Shown in pieces: positions 22,883-32,640 of a stretch of DNA of 64,000 nucleotides (its first letter is position 1; each line of letters opens with the position of its first letter). The notes below the pieces were generated by a model. That model had not been told where the DNA came from, made no database searches, and was given only the letters and a program-made list of their open reading frames with translations. Source of the stretch: Ferdinandcohnia sp036965165. Its GTDB lineage: Bacteria; Bacillota; Bacilli; Bacillales; Bacillaceae_L. A program made the translations under genes and the position numbers. The DNA lies in assembly GCF_036965165.1 (NCBI RefSeq), contig NZ_JBALOX010000068.1, positions 1-64,000 of the forward strand. Direction: 5' to 3'.

Positions 22883-24991
22883 TTACCTTTGTTTACTTAC
22901 CTCTTTATCCTTTTCTAATAACACAATTAAACCCGGTAATAACACTCCACGAATCAGGAAGGTATCTAACAGAATCCCGACAGCTACTATAAAGCCAAAG
23001 ACAAATAATAATTGGACGGGCTGTGTCATCAGAACAGCAAAGGTTGCAGCCAAGATGATACCTGCTGACGAGATAACTCCACCTGTTTTGGATACAGCGA
23101 TTTGTACGGCTTCCTTAACAGAATGGCTTCTTCTCTCTTCCTGGTATCTGGAAATAAGCATAATATTATAATCGATGCCAAGTGCAACAAGGAACACGAA
23201 TGCATACAATGGGACGCGATTGCTTATCGTATCGATATCAAAGAATAGGTTTGTTAGGAACATTCCTAATCCTAACGCCGCGAGGAAAGAAACCAATATA
23301 GTTCCCATCATATAAATTGGCATTTTAATTGACTTGGTAAGGACGATTAACATACCGAAAATTAAAATCGTTTCAAGTATGACAATCAAAATGACATCAC
23401 GATTATTTGTTGAACGATCGTCCACTTTTGTCGCTGTTTCACCGGCAAAGTAAAGTTGTCCATCTAAACCAGCATTTGCTAAGATCGTGTCAGAGTTATT
23501 AATCAACTTCTCCATTGTATCCATGGTTTTGACATCATATGGTCCTTCTTCAAATGTTAAGCTAAAGTTTAATACCTTATTTTCATCTGCAGTCCCATTA
23601 ATTCTTACATCACTCACAAGCTCCTGCTCTAATAGCTCATTTTGTAATGCATCCAGTTCTTCCTTCGTTACAGCCTCTTTTCCTTCATACAAGACCGTTG
23701 ATGGTGCAAGATCACCCTTCGCAAATTTCTCCTCAATCAATTCATAGCCTTGCCTTGATGGCATGTCCTCTGGAAAAGACTTCATTGTATCAAATTCATA
23801 TTTGAGATTGAACATGTTCGCTGCGGAGATTAGCAGGAAGATGGCCATTATCACAACGGATAGACCAGGCTTTTTGACAACCATTCTACCAATTTTGCTC
23901 CAAAGCGAATTGTTTTTTACTTTTTCATCCCCAACCTTCGGAACCTTTGGCCAGAAGGATTTTCTTCCGAATAGTGTAAATAAAGCCGGTACTAATGTAA
24001 CTGAAGCAAGCATAATTACAACCATTGTAGTAGCAAAGGTTGGCGCAAAATTACTATAATCTCCAAGATCCGCAAAGAATAGTACTAGCATTGCTGCCAA
24101 AACAGTACCACCTGAGAAAAAGACCGGCATCCCTACCTCTTTCATGGCTACTCTCATGGCATCATATTTACTGTCATATCCCTTGAGCTCTTCACGAAAA
24201 CGGGAGAAAACAAATAATGAATAGTCAATCACTGCCGCAAATAATAAAATCGACGCGATTGAAATGGTTTGGTTACTTAATTGTAATCCGGCCTTCCCTA
24301 ATATACCGAGCATTTGCATGACAACTTCATACACAAAAACCGCAGCTAACAACGGTATTATTGCTAGTAGTGGTGAACGATAAATTACAATTAACAAAAT
24401 CAAAATTAAGCCCACTGTTGAAAATATTAAAACAAGGTCTGCCCTTGAGAATAAATCAAGCGAATCCGTCGCAATCCCCGCAGGACCTGTCACATACAGA
24501 GTTAAATCTGTATTTTCCTCAACAACTTCAAGGATTCTATCCTTTGAATCCCTGATTTCCTTCGTTTCAAGTGACGCATCAAAGACCATTGGAAGCAAAG
24601 CTGTTGTTTGGTCTTCTGAGAAAAATCCAGCAGCAGCCTGTGGAGGTAACGATGCTAATGGAACAACCTGCTCCACCCCCGGAATCTTTGCTTCCTCGAT
24701 ATGATTGAATACATTAACAAGGTCTGCGTATTCCAATTGACCTTCTTTCGCTTGAAAAACTAAAATTCCTGGCGTTCCATCGCTATCCTTGAAATACTCA
24801 TCTACCTTATTTTTTGCAAGTACAGATTTTGCATCCTCTGGTAGAGAATCAATCCTTGAAACCTCATAATCCTTTGCATTCGGCGCAAAAACGGCTAATA
24901 CAATCGTAATGATCAACCAGGTCGCTAATGTAATCCACATTCCTTTTTTCGTGGTGACTTTATCTGTAATGGTTTGTAGCATCTGTTTCAT
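22883..24991 (-). CDS. MMPL/RND-family transporter (YdfJ-like)
   Basis: About 702 residues with the two-fold MMPL layout: one helix, a large outer loop (about 40-165), five helices, then the pattern repeated after about 360. The transporter motif VIDYSLFVFSRFREE in the first half and LGIDYNIMLISRYQEERR in the second carry the Asp-Tyr pair used for proton coupling. It probably exports lipids or hydrophobic toxic compounds. The ATG at 24991 is preferred; a TTG at 25009 is in frame. A TetR gene lies upstream and three operator-like repeats fill the gap between. Confidence 0.9.
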   Translation of the reverse strand: MKQMLQTITDKVTTKKGMWITLATWLIITIVLAVFAPNAKDYEVSRIDSLPEDAKSVLAKNKVDEYFKDSDGTPGILVFQAKEGQLEYADLVNVFNHIEEAKIPGVEQVVPLASLPPQAAAGFFSEDQTTALLPMVFDASLETKEIRDSKDRILEVVEENTDLTLYVTGPAGIATDSLDLFSRADLVLIFSTVGLILILLIVIYRSPLLAIIPLLAAVFVYEVVMQMLGILGKAGLQLSNQTISIASILLFAAVIDYSLFVFSRFREELKGYDSKYDAMRVAMKEVGMPVFFSGGTVLAAMLVLFFADLGDYSNFAPTFATTMVVIMLASVTLVPALFTLFGRKSFWPKVPKVGDEKVKNNSLWSKIGRMVVKKPGLSVVIMAIFLLISAANMFNLKYEFDTMKSFPEDMPSRQGYELIEEKFAKGDLAPSTVLYEGKEAVTKEELDALQNELLEQELVSDVRINGTADENKVLNFSLTFEEGPYDVKTMDTMEKLINNSDTILANAGLDGQLYFAGETATKVDDRSTNNRDVILIVILETILIFGMLIVLTKSIKMPIYMMGTILVSFLAALGLGMFLTNLFFDIDTISNRVPLYAFVFLVALGIDYNIMLISRYQEERRSHSVKEAVQIAVSKTGGVISSAGIILAATFAVLMTQPVQLLFVFGFIVAVGILLDTFLIRGVLLPGLIVLLEKDKEVSKQR

Positions 24992-25019
24992 AAATTTCCC
25001 AACCCCCAAGTGTGGTTTT

Positions 25020-25105
25020 TCAAAGTGACATGTCCGTCACTTTGAATCAAAAAAAATTGACACTGTTGTCACGATAATTATCTTTCATAAGTGACACCTG
25101 TGTCA
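25020..25105 (-). promoter_or_regulatory. Three TetR-type operators, TGAC-N6-GTCA
   Basis: TCAAAGTGAC-ATGTCC-GTCACTTTGA (25020-25045, perfect 10-bp arms), TGAC-ACTGTT-GTCA (25059-25072) and TGAC-ACCTGT-GTCA (25092-25105) share the same half-sites and spacing. They lie between tetR and its MMPL target, so local repression by the TetR product is the obvious reading. Confidence 0.75.
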
Positions 25106-25106
25106 A

Positions 25107-25682
25107 TTAGGAATTTATAAAGATTCCATGACAAATCATTTTCTTAATCGACCCGACCCACACATCATGTGGAATGCCAAAGTGATTTGGAAGCGCGATT
25201 GATTGAAAAATGTATCCCAAAATTAGAGGTTCCGGTATGTTTGTGTTTAGTAAATTTTCATTCTTTCCCGCATGAATAAATCCCTGCATGTGTTGGTACA
25301 TCTCAAGATGGTAGCTTTCAAGTTTCGCTATATTTTCTTTCACTTTTGCATTTATATGGACCGGAACACGTTTTCCAATTTCGATTAATTGATGAAGCTC
25401 TGGATTCTTAAACATGAGATTCAAAAGAAAGTCAAATTGGGCATGAAACCCTTCTATTAAGTTGATTTCCTTTAATTCATCAAGAAATTGTGCCATTTTA
25501 AAAAGCATATACTCCGTAATCAATTCTTCCTTGTTTTCAAAATATTTATAGATTGTCCCACGGGAAACTTGTAATTGATCTGCAACCAAACTAAACTGGA
25601 ACCCTTCATAGTGATACACGAGAAGCAGCTCCTCAGTTGTTTGATAAAGTTCCTCAGTTGTAAATTTACGCTCACGTGCCAT
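25107..25682 (-). CDS. TetR-family repressor of the MMPL transporter
   Basis: 191 residues. The N-terminal HTH spans about 10-60 (FQFSLVADQLQVSRGTIYKYFENKEELI, the typical TetR recognition helix), followed by an all-helical ligand domain. GGGGTG precedes the ATG. It is transcribed in the same direction as the MMPL gene, 115 bp away, and three matching palindromes lie in that gap. Inducer unknown. Confidence 0.9.
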   Translation of the reverse strand: MARERKFTTEELYQTTEELLLVYHYEGFQFSLVADQLQVSRGTIYKYFENKEELITEYMLFKMAQFLDELKEINLIEGFHAQFDFLLNLMFKNPELHQLIEIGKRVPVHINAKVKENIAKLESYHLEMYQHMQGFIHAGKNENLLNTNIPEPLILGYIFQSIALPNHFGIPHDVWVGSIKKMICHGIFINS

Positions 25683-25765
25683 TTCTTCACCCCATACTCA
25701 TTATAGAACAAGATTTTCAAAAAGAGAATGAGTTGACTTGGAATCGGCACTTCATCAGGATTTTA

Positions 25766-25926
25766 GGACTAGTACAGCTCCATTTTTATCCCACTCGACA
25801 CTGCTCATTTTATTTAAACAAACGCTTGATTGAATTTGAAAACCGTTGATAAAATTGAAAAAACCCATTAAACAAACGTTTGTTTGAAAATGAGTTTTTC
25901 GAAAAATGGCCGATTAGTACAGATAA
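25766..25926. repeat. R1 dispersed hairpin repeat, copy 1
   Basis: About 160 bp from GGACTAGTACAG to GATTAGTACAGAT. Inside are AAACAAACGCTTGATTGAA and a long imperfect hairpin whose arms are AAAACCCATT-type and AATGAGTTTT, centred on AACAAACGTTTGTTTG. It shares its order of parts with the copies at 34470 and 36625. It fills most of the gap between tetR and the M20 hydrolase gene. Confidence 0.85.
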
Positions 25927-25960
25927 ATGAACATAGAGAGAATGACCTGCTTCATCCTCC

Positions 25961-27151
25961 TTAATTTAACTCATAATATCCACAAACAACATGTCCCACT
26001 GCTTTTGCGGCGACAAGGAGTGCATCCTCATCGATATCAAATTTTGGATGATGATTGAAATACGGGTCCTTTTCTCCCTTTGGCGTACATGCAATGTAAA
26101 AGAAGCAAGAAGGGAATTTTTTTGCATAGTAAGCAAAATCTTCAGATGGTGCCATTGCTGGGAATTCCTTCACTTCTTTAATGTCATTGTCGTTGGCATT
26201 CATTAAATACTCTGCAACTTTTTCAGTTATTTCAGGGTCATTATATAGTGGAGGATAATCATTTTCGTATGTGAGTTCACATGTTACTCCAAATTCCTCT
26301 TCGATACCTTTTACAACCCGTTTAACTTCATGTTCAATCTTTTCCCTTGTTTCATCAGACATATAGCGAATATCTCCTTCAAGCTCTACGCTATCCTTGA
26401 TGACATTAAACGTTCCTTTTCCATCGAATGAACCAATCGTAATCACACCGTTTTCAAAAGGGCTTAAACGACGGCTAATAACTGTTTGAACAGCTGTAAC
26501 AAAATGAGCTCCAGCCACAATGGCATCATTCGCCAGATGAGGTGATGAACCATGTCCGCCTCTACCTTGAATTTTTAATTTCATATAGGCTCTACCGTTG
26601 AAAGAATACCCTGCATGGTACCCTACCAGTCCTGCCGGACCTAGTGGTAGTAGATGGATTCCGAAAACATTATCTAAATCATCAAGAATCCCAGATTCTA
26701 CAATACTTTTTGCCCCGCCTGGCGGAACTTCTTCTGCATGTTGGTGAATAATTTTTATCGTGCCCGGAATTTCGTCTTTTAATTGAATTAGGCAATCTGC
26801 TAGTACTAACAAGTATGCTGTATGACCATCATGACCACATGCATGCATGACACCTTCATTTTTTGATTTAAATTCCACATCCGCTTCTTCAACAATGGGA
26901 AGTGCATCAAAATCCGCACGCAGTCCAATGTTTTTACCAGACTTTCCACCTTTTATCGTTACGACTATTCCATAGCCATTTCCAACATTAGATTGAATCT
27001 CTACATCTTTACCTTCATAAAAATCAAGAATGTATTGAGCGGTTTTTTCTTCTTTAAATGAAAGCTCTGGGTTTTCATGTAAATGTCTGCGAATTTCAAT
27101 GATTTCATCCTTACGCGATTCTAACATTTCCATTAATTGATCTCTCATCAT
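25961..27151 (-). CDS. M20-family metal-dependent amidohydrolase
   Basis: 396 residues of the amidohydrolase/IAL-ILR subfamily of M20 peptidases, which remove acyl groups from amino acids or related amides. Metal and catalytic motifs are visible: MHACGHDGHTA (near 100), HQHAEEVPPGGA with the catalytic Glu (near 135), the dimerisation-domain GRGGHGSSPH (near 185) and MAPSEDFAYYAKK (near 345). The ATG at 27151 follows AGGAGT. It is transcribed after the MFS gene, 59 bp away, so the carrier and an amino-acid importer may supply its substrate. Substrate not identified. Confidence 0.88.
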   Translation of the reverse strand: MMRDQLMEMLESRKDEIIEIRRHLHENPELSFKEEKTAQYILDFYEGKDVEIQSNVGNGYGIVVTIKGGKSGKNIGLRADFDALPIVEEADVEFKSKNEGVMHACGHDGHTAYLLVLADCLIQLKDEIPGTIKIIHQHAEEVPPGGAKSIVESGILDDLDNVFGIHLLPLGPAGLVGYHAGYSFNGRAYMKLKIQGRGGHGSSPHLANDAIVAGAHFVTAVQTVISRRLSPFENGVITIGSFDGKGTFNVIKDSVELEGDIRYMSDETREKIEHEVKRVVKGIEEEFGVTCELTYENDYPPLYNDPEITEKVAEYLMNANDNDIKEVKEFPAMAPSEDFAYYAKKFPSCFFYIACTPKGEKDPYFNHHPKFDIDEDALLVAAKAVGHVVCGYYELN

Positions 27152-27210
27152 GCAGTACTCCTTTTCTATGTATGAAAACACCAAAATCATGGATGTCCTC
27201 AGCTATAAAG

Positions 27211-28647
27211 TTATTCTATCACAGGCTCTTTAGTTGTTAGTTTAGATGTACGATTCGGTTCGACTGCTTTGTCTGTTTTGCCTGCATCTTTTGGAACCAT
27301 GAACATAATCGATAAAATCGATAAAATACCGAAGATTACATTGACAATGATCCCCACTGATGCCGCCCATTCAAGATTGCCAGTCGCTGCTATTGCCGCG
27401 TAGGCTGCTGTTGAAATTGCAACCCCGAATGCACTACCTAGTGAACTTGCCATTTTATAAACACCAGCCGCTTCGCCAACTTTACCAGCGGGTGCATTGG
27501 AAACAGATGTATCTGTTGATGGAGTTGCATAAATACCTAGTCCAAGACCAAATAATGCAAATCCAACGAACACAACAATTGTATAAGTAAGGCCCGGTAA
27601 GAATGTTAAGCCCATTATCCCTACTCCAATCGTCGTAATGGCAGCGCCCCAAATCATTGGCTTTTTTGCGCCAACTTTTTGTAGAATTTTTTCACCGACA
27701 CGAATCATTGCGAGTACAGTTACTAAATAACCTAGTGACAACATTCCTGATTGGAATGAGCTAAAACCTCGCCCAACCTGTACATACGTATTCGCTACAA
27801 CTAATGTACCTGCAATGGCATTCAGTAAAAAGTTAGAAACGGTGGCACCCGTATATGGTGCATTTTTAAATACGGCAAAGTCAATAAGAACGACATCTTT
27901 ACTCTTCTCTACTTTAATAAATACTAATAGACCGATAATTGTTACAGCTATAAGACCAATTGAAATCCAGCTTGCCCATCCTAATTCTGATCCATATGTA
28001 ATAAATATATTCAAAGCAATCATTGTAACGATAAAAATAGCTAATCCTGTGTAATCAAATTTAAAACGACCTGAGGATGGTTGTTTACTTTCTGGTGTAT
28101 CTTTCAATAAAAACATACCAGCGATTGCAAAGATTATTGAAAAGATGAAAATCCATCTCCATCCTAATGATGTGGCAATTGCACCACCGGCAAATGAAGC
28201 AACTCCTGAGCCTCCCCATGAACCGATCGACCAAAAACTTAATGCTCGTTGGCGTTCTGCACCCTCGAAATATTCCTTCATTAATGCAATGGTTGAAGGC
28301 ATAATACATGCAGCTGAAATACCAATAATTACACGTCCAATAATGAGCAATGCAGCTCCTTGAGTTATGACTAGACAAAGTGAACCAATAATACTTAAAA
28401 CAAATCCAATATTGGCAATCTTTTTACGCCCTATTTTATCTGCAAGACCACCGGCAGCAACGATAAACATTCCTGAGAATAAAGCCGATAAGCTTATGGC
28501 AATATTCAGGGTCCCAAGTGAAATTCCTAAATCTTTTTGTACGGCAGGTACTACATTCACCATTGCTTGTGCAAACAGCCAGAATGTAATAACTCCGAAC
28601 ACAATGCCAATAATCATTTTATTTGTACCTTTATAACCTGTTTCCAT
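27211..28647 (-). CDS. MFS transporter, 14-helix DHA2 type
   Basis: 478 residues with about 14 membrane helices. The MFS signature GLADKIGRKKIANIGF lies between helices 2 and 3, and motif-C-like glycine-rich helix GSWGGSGVASFAGG near helix 5. This size and layout fit the EmrB/QacA (DHA2) drug-proton antiporter group. AGGAGG precedes the ATG. A terminator separates it from the gln-type genes upstream, so it is probably transcribed with the M20 gene only. Substrate unknown. Confidence 0.85.
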   Translation of the reverse strand: METGYKGTNKMIIGIVFGVITFWLFAQAMVNVVPAVQKDLGISLGTLNIAISLSALFSGMFIVAAGGLADKIGRKKIANIGFVLSIIGSLCLVITQGAALLIIGRVIIGISAACIMPSTIALMKEYFEGAERQRALSFWSIGSWGGSGVASFAGGAIATSLGWRWIFIFSIIFAIAGMFLLKDTPESKQPSSGRFKFDYTGLAIFIVTMIALNIFITYGSELGWASWISIGLIAVTIIGLLVFIKVEKSKDVVLIDFAVFKNAPYTGATVSNFLLNAIAGTLVVANTYVQVGRGFSSFQSGMLSLGYLVTVLAMIRVGEKILQKVGAKKPMIWGAAITTIGVGIMGLTFLPGLTYTIVVFVGFALFGLGLGIYATPSTDTSVSNAPAGKVGEAAGVYKMASSLGSAFGVAISTAAYAAIAATGNLEWAASVGIIVNVIFGILSILSIMFMVPKDAGKTDKAVEPNRTSKLTTKEPVIE

Positions 28648-28723
28648 GATAATTAACCTCCTTTGATACTATAATGCCCGTACTTAATGACTTAATTTTG
28701 TCCGAAATATGAAAAAAAATTCG

Positions 28724-28760
28724 TCAAAAATAAAAGAGCCAGTATCCAATGGATACTGGC
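28724..28760 (-). terminator. Terminator of the amino-acid ABC operon
   Basis: GCCAGTATCC-AAT-GGATACTGGC (28738-28760) is followed on the minus strand by TCTTTTATTTTTG. Confidence 0.85.
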
Positions 28761-28772
28761 CCCTTCACACTA

Positions 28773-29501
28773 TTAGGATATGCCTCCTGAAACAGCTTCT
28801 TTGTTATTTAGTTGCTTTCTGCGCGAATTTCCTTTTCTCTGATCTGTGTCAAGACGTTTTTCTAACGCCCTTGAAAGAAGCGATAATGCGTAATTGACCA
28901 CAAAATACATAAGTGCTACTAAAATATATATCGGAATGATATAGCTATCACCATTTGGACCAGCATATATACCTTGGGCATTATGTAATAATTCCGGTAA
29001 TGCAATAATGACTGCGAGTGAAGTATCTTTTAGTAGGGCAATAAATTGACTAACTAATGGTGGGATCATTCTTTTTAATGCTTGGGGAAGAATAATATGC
29101 CACATTGTTTGCACATAGTTTAGGCCAGAAGACCGTGCAGCCTCAATTTGTCCCTTATTAATGGAATTTAATCCACTTCTGACAATTTCTGAAATCATCG
29201 CAGATTCAAACACAGTTAGTCCGACTATGGCAGCTGTCATAACACTCATTTTAATTCCTATTTGCGGAAGTCCAAAATAAGTGATAAAGATAATTAATAT
29301 TAATGGCAAATTACGTAATGCCTCAATAATAACAGCAACAATTTTTGAAAAGATCACTATTTTTGCGTACCTTAATATTCCGAGTACACTACCTATAATA
29401 AAGCTTAAAACAATCGCAATAATAGCAACCTCTAACGTAACTAGAAAACCTTCCATTAAATATTTGATATTATGTGCAGAGTATGCTCCTATAAAATCCA
29501 T
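28773..29501 (-). CDS. glnP: Polar amino-acid ABC permease (GlnP-like)
   Basis: 242 residues, about five membrane helices, His/Glu/Gln/Arg/opine permease family. The ATPase-contact loop is GQIEAARSSGLNYVQTMWHIILPQA near 135. The order of the four genes (ATPase, binding protein, permease, permease) equals glnQHMP of Bacillus subtilis. Substrate by analogy glutamine or another polar amino acid. The charged tail (RKGNSRRKQ) is longer than usual. Confidence 0.85.
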   Translation of the reverse strand: MDFIGAYSAHNIKYLMEGFLVTLEVAIIAIVLSFIIGSVLGILRYAKIVIFSKIVAVIIEALRNLPLILIIFITYFGLPQIGIKMSVMTAAIVGLTVFESAMISEIVRSGLNSINKGQIEAARSSGLNYVQTMWHIILPQALKRMIPPLVSQFIALLKDTSLAVIIALPELLHNAQGIYAGPNGDSYIIPIYILVALMYFVVNYALSLLSRALEKRLDTDQRKGNSRRKQLNNKEAVSGGIS

Positions 29502-29516
29502 TGTCTATCCCCCCTT

Positions 29517-30176
29517 TTAGTAGCTCCTTGCCAATCTTCGTTCAAGATGATTGACAAATAAGCTTAATGGGATGGTTAGTACTAAAAAAAACATTCCAAC
29601 AAATATATACGTATCGAAAATTTGAAAGTTTTTTTGAGCAATAATATCACCGTAATACATTAATTCTCCACCGGCAACTACAGTCAAAATCGATGTGTTT
29701 TTTACAAGGTTAATAAATTGATTGCCGATTGGTGGAATCACAATTTTTACAGCCTGAGGTAAAATAATCAATCTCATCGTCTGAAGATAGGTAAGCCCTG
29801 AGGAACGAGCTGCCTCCATCTGACCTTTATCAACAGATTGAATTCCAGCTCTAACCGCTTCAGCAATAAAGGAAGCGGTATAGATTGAAAGTCCAATCGT
29901 TCCCGCAACAAAACCACTTAAATCTAAGTATTTACTTAATCCAAAGTAAAAGAAAAATATGATGATAATGAGCGGAATGTTTCGAATGAACTCAACAAAG
30001 CATGCGCCAAAAAAGTTTAAGATTTTGAACGGTGCTATCCTCATCACAGCAACAATTACTCCTAATACAAAGCTACCCATTAGTCCGATAACACTAATCT
30101 TTATCGTATTAAAAAAACCTTGCATAAATACATCAAAATTAGTTGTTAATATAGAGAAGTCTAGCATTTTCACCAT
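29517..30176 (-). CDS. glnM: Polar amino-acid ABC permease (GlnM-like)
   Basis: 219 residues, about five helices, with loop GQMEAARSSGLTYLQTMRLI. It is paralogous to the next permease and forms a heterodimer with it. Starts at 30176 and 30167 are both in frame; AAAGG is better placed for the ATG at 30167. An intercistronic hairpin separates it from the binding-protein gene upstream. Confidence 0.85.
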   Translation of the reverse strand: MVKMLDFSILTTNFDVFMQGFFNTIKISVIGLMGSFVLGVIVAVMRIAPFKILNFFGACFVEFIRNIPLIIIIFFFYFGLSKYLDLSGFVAGTIGLSIYTASFIAEAVRAGIQSVDKGQMEAARSSGLTYLQTMRLIILPQAVKIVIPPIGNQFINLVKNTSILTVVAGGELMYYGDIIAQKNFQIFDTYIFVGMFFLVLTIPLSLFVNHLERRLARSY

Positions 30177-30205
30177 CCTTTGTGTTTGACATGTTATGAT
30201 TCAAG

Positions 30206-30232
30206 AGGGATGAGTAAAGTTTACTCATCCCT
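30206..30232 (-). other. Intercistronic stem-loop after the binding-protein gene
   Basis: AGGGATGAGTAAA and TTTACTCATCCCT form a near-perfect hairpin without a T-run. Such a stem after a binding-protein gene usually protects its mRNA and raises its yield over the permeases. Confidence 0.6.
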
Positions 30233-30239
30233 ACTTTCA

Positions 30240-31046
30240 TTATTCTTTTATCCATTTAGATTTAATGGTATCGTATTCGCCACTATCTTTTATTTTCTTT
30301 AGGAATTCATTTACATAGTCAGTGAATTCCTCATCCCCCTTGATGATGGCAATACCATATGGTTCTTCTGTAAATGTTCCACCCACCACTTCATAGTTGT
30401 CATCTTGTGCAGCCATTCCATATAGAATGGAGTTATCTGTTGTAAGTGCGTCACCTTTACCAGCTTTTAATGCCGTGAATGCTTCTGCATAGTTTTCAAA
30501 TTCTAGCAATTCAATGTCTGGTGCTGCTTCTTTAACATTAGGACCAGATGTTGCCCCTTTTACTACTAGTACCTTCGAACCCTTCCCTAGATCTTCAACA
30601 CTTTGGATGTCGCTTCCTTTTTTCACAAGTAACGATTGACCAGCATCAAAATAAACATCTGAGAAATTTACTTCCTTTTTGCGCTCCTCTGTAATTGTCA
30701 TTGTTGCGATGATTGCATCAATATCTCCATTTTGGAGTTTTGGAATACGCGTTTTCGAAGTAATTTCTACCAACTCGACCTTATTTTCATCACCTAAAAT
30801 TTCTTTTGCAAGTGCCTTTGCAATATCAACATCAAACCCTGTCACCTCACCACTTGCTGGATCCTTATAACCAAATAAATTCGTATCGTATTTAACACCT
30901 ACAACGAATTTATCCCTGTCTTTAATTTTTTCTAATGTGCTCGTACTTTCATCACCTGAAGATTTGCTTGTTCCACACGCTGCTAGTAAAGCTGCAATTA
31001 ATGTAAATACAACGCCTAAAAACAGAATTTTCTTTACATTTTTCAT
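30240..31046 (-). CDS. glnH: Amino-acid-binding lipoprotein (GlnH-like)
   Basis: 268 residues. A signal peptide ends in lipobox LAAC (C24), followed by a linker and a type-2 binding fold (GVKYDTNLFGYKDPASGEVTGFDVDIAKAL, the family-3 signature). It is anchored to the outer face of the membrane and delivers the amino acid to the two permeases. GGGGG precedes the ATG. Confidence 0.9.
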   Translation of the reverse strand: MKNVKKILFLGVVFTLIAALLAACGTSKSSGDESTSTLEKIKDRDKFVVGVKYDTNLFGYKDPASGEVTGFDVDIAKALAKEILGDENKVELVEITSKTRIPKLQNGDIDAIIATMTITEERKKEVNFSDVYFDAGQSLLVKKGSDIQSVEDLGKGSKVLVVKGATSGPNVKEAAPDIELLEFENYAEAFTALKAGKGDALTTDNSILYGMAAQDDNYEVVGGTFTEEPYGIAIIKGDEEFTDYVNEFLKKIKDSGEYDTIKSKWIKE

Positions 31047-31067
31047 ATGATTATCCCCCTATATATT

Positions 31068-31796
31068 TTAATGATTTAATACCCTTCGTAAAAAATCCTG
31101 TGCCCGCTCTGCCTGAGGACGAGCAAAAAACTCTGCAGGCTTTCCTTCCTCTACAATTTTTCCTTCGTCCATAAAAACGACCCGATTTGCTACTTCTCGA
31201 GCAAACCCCATTTCATGGGTTACTACCACCATTGTCATGCCATCATTAGCTAAAGATTTCATAACATCTAGCACTTCCCCAATCATTTCAGGGTCTAGTG
31301 CTGAGGTAGGTTCATCAAAAAGCATTACGTTTGGCTTCATCGCAAGTCCTCTTGCAATTGCCACCCTTTGTTGCTGTCCACCTGATAATTGTGATGGATA
31401 AGAATTTGCCTTTTCCGGTATACCTACCTTCTCCAAATAATACATGGCTGTTTCCTCTGCCTTTTTCTTGTCTTCACCAAGTACTTGCATAGGTGCCAAT
31501 GTAATGTTTTGTAAGACTGTTTTATGAGGATAAAGATTAAAATGCTGAAACACCATTCCAATATTTCGACGCAATTCATTAATATTCGTTTTTTTATCAT
31601 TCACTTTAATGCCGTTGACCTCTAGTTCACCATCTGTAATCATCTCTAGACGATTTATACAGCGTAGCATGGTACTTTTACCTGAACCGGATGGTCCAAT
31701 AACAACAACTACTTCCCCTTGCTCTACTTCCAGGCTAATATCCTTTAAAACATGGAAATTTCCGAAGTGCTTGTTAACATGACGAAATGATATCAA
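31068..31796 (-). CDS. glnQ: Polar amino-acid ABC importer ATPase (GlnQ-like)
   Basis: 242 residues: Walker A GPSGSGKST, Q-loop FQHFNLYPH, signature LSGGQQQR, Walker B VMLFDEPTSALDPE, H-loop VTHEMGFAREV. All are typical of the PAAT family. I choose the TTG at 31796 (MISFRHVNKHFG), about 5 bp after GGGGGGAG; a TTG at 31811 is also in frame but overlaps that ribosome site. It is the first gene of the operon. No T-box is visible in the 200 bp upstream. Confidence 0.9.
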   Translation of the reverse strand: MISFRHVNKHFGNFHVLKDISLEVEQGEVVVVIGPSGSGKSTMLRCINRLEMITDGELEVNGIKVNDKKTNINELRRNIGMVFQHFNLYPHKTVLQNITLAPMQVLGEDKKKAEETAMYYLEKVGIPEKANSYPSQLSGGQQQRVAIARGLAMKPNVMLFDEPTSALDPEMIGEVLDVMKSLANDGMTMVVVTHEMGFAREVANRVVFMDEGKIVEEGKPAEFFARPQAERAQDFLRRVLNH

Positions 31797-32002
31797 TCCA
31801 ACTCCCCCCAATATGTATGTCCATTACAAGGTATGAAACAAATTGATAATTTATACAGATTTTTCAACTATTTCGATAATTCTACTTTGAAACAAATTTA
31901 GTAACTCCTCTTTTTTACTAAACCAGTACAACGCATATTTCAACATGAGTTATCCCGTATCCAATAATTGGAGAAAAAACTATTTACAAATGATGGAATA
32001 TT

Positions 32003-32032
32003 GTATAACATATGATACATAACATATGTTAT
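32003..32032 (+). promoter_or_regulatory. Operator-like palindromes before the TetR/serine hydrolase pair
   Basis: ATAACATATGTTAT (32019-32032) is a perfect 14-bp palindrome, and a half-overlapping TATAACATATGA (32004-32015) precedes it. They lie 25 bp before the TetR start, fitting self-repression. Confidence 0.65.
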
Positions 32033-32056
32033 ATAAAAATTTTAGGAGTAATTTTC

Positions 32057-32632
32057 ATGCCACCAAGAACAAAATTTACAAAGGAAGCGATCATTGGCGC
32101 GGCCTTTGACATTGCAAAGACAGAAGGTATTGACAATGTTACAGTTCGAAAAATTGCTGATAAATTAGGAAGCTCCATTGCACCCATCTATGTGAATTTT
32201 ACAGATGTAGAGGAATTAAAACAGGATGTTTTACTAAAGCTCCACAATATTGCTCAGCAAATGCTAAAGACACAATACAGTTCCGACCCTTTTCTAAATA
32301 TAGGTATTGCTAGCCTAAAGTTTGCCAAAGAATACAGCGTCCTTTTTAATGACCTCATTTTGAACAGCAATCGTTACTTGAATCATGTTCAGCCCTCAAG
32401 AACGAATATTCTTGAAAATATGAAGCAATCATCTTCATTAAGCAGCTTTTCGGATGATGAACTAGGGGAAATTTTGTTTAAAATGCAAATTTTTCAATTT
32501 GGTCTTTCCGTCATGGCTGTGAATGGTATGCTCCCAGAGCAATTTGATGAAGAAATGATGATTCAAATGTTAGAAAGTGCTGGTAAGGATGTCATAACTG
32601 CTGCGCATTTGCGTAAAAAGGAAAAAGAATAA
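32057..32632 (+). CDS. TetR-family regulator
   Basis: 191 residues with an N-terminal HTH (VTVRKIADKLGSSIAPIYVNFTDVEELK) and a helical ligand domain. The ATG at 32057 follows TAGGAG; upstream in-frame codons lie in the operator region. The recognition helix (SSIAPIYVNF) resembles TetR members annotated as regulators of efflux pumps or beta-lactam-like hydrolases. The next gene starts 9 bp after its stop, so both are in one unit under the ATAACATATGTTAT operator. Confidence 0.82.
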   Translation: MPPRTKFTKEAIIGAAFDIAKTEGIDNVTVRKIADKLGSSIAPIYVNFTDVEELKQDVLLKLHNIAQQMLKTQYSSDPFLNIGIASLKFAKEYSVLFNDLILNSNRYLNHVQPSRTNILENMKQSSSLSSFSDDELGEILFKMQIFQFGLSVMAVNGMLPEQFDEEMMIQMLESAGKDVITAAHLRKKEKE

Positions 32633-32640
32633 AGGAAAAA

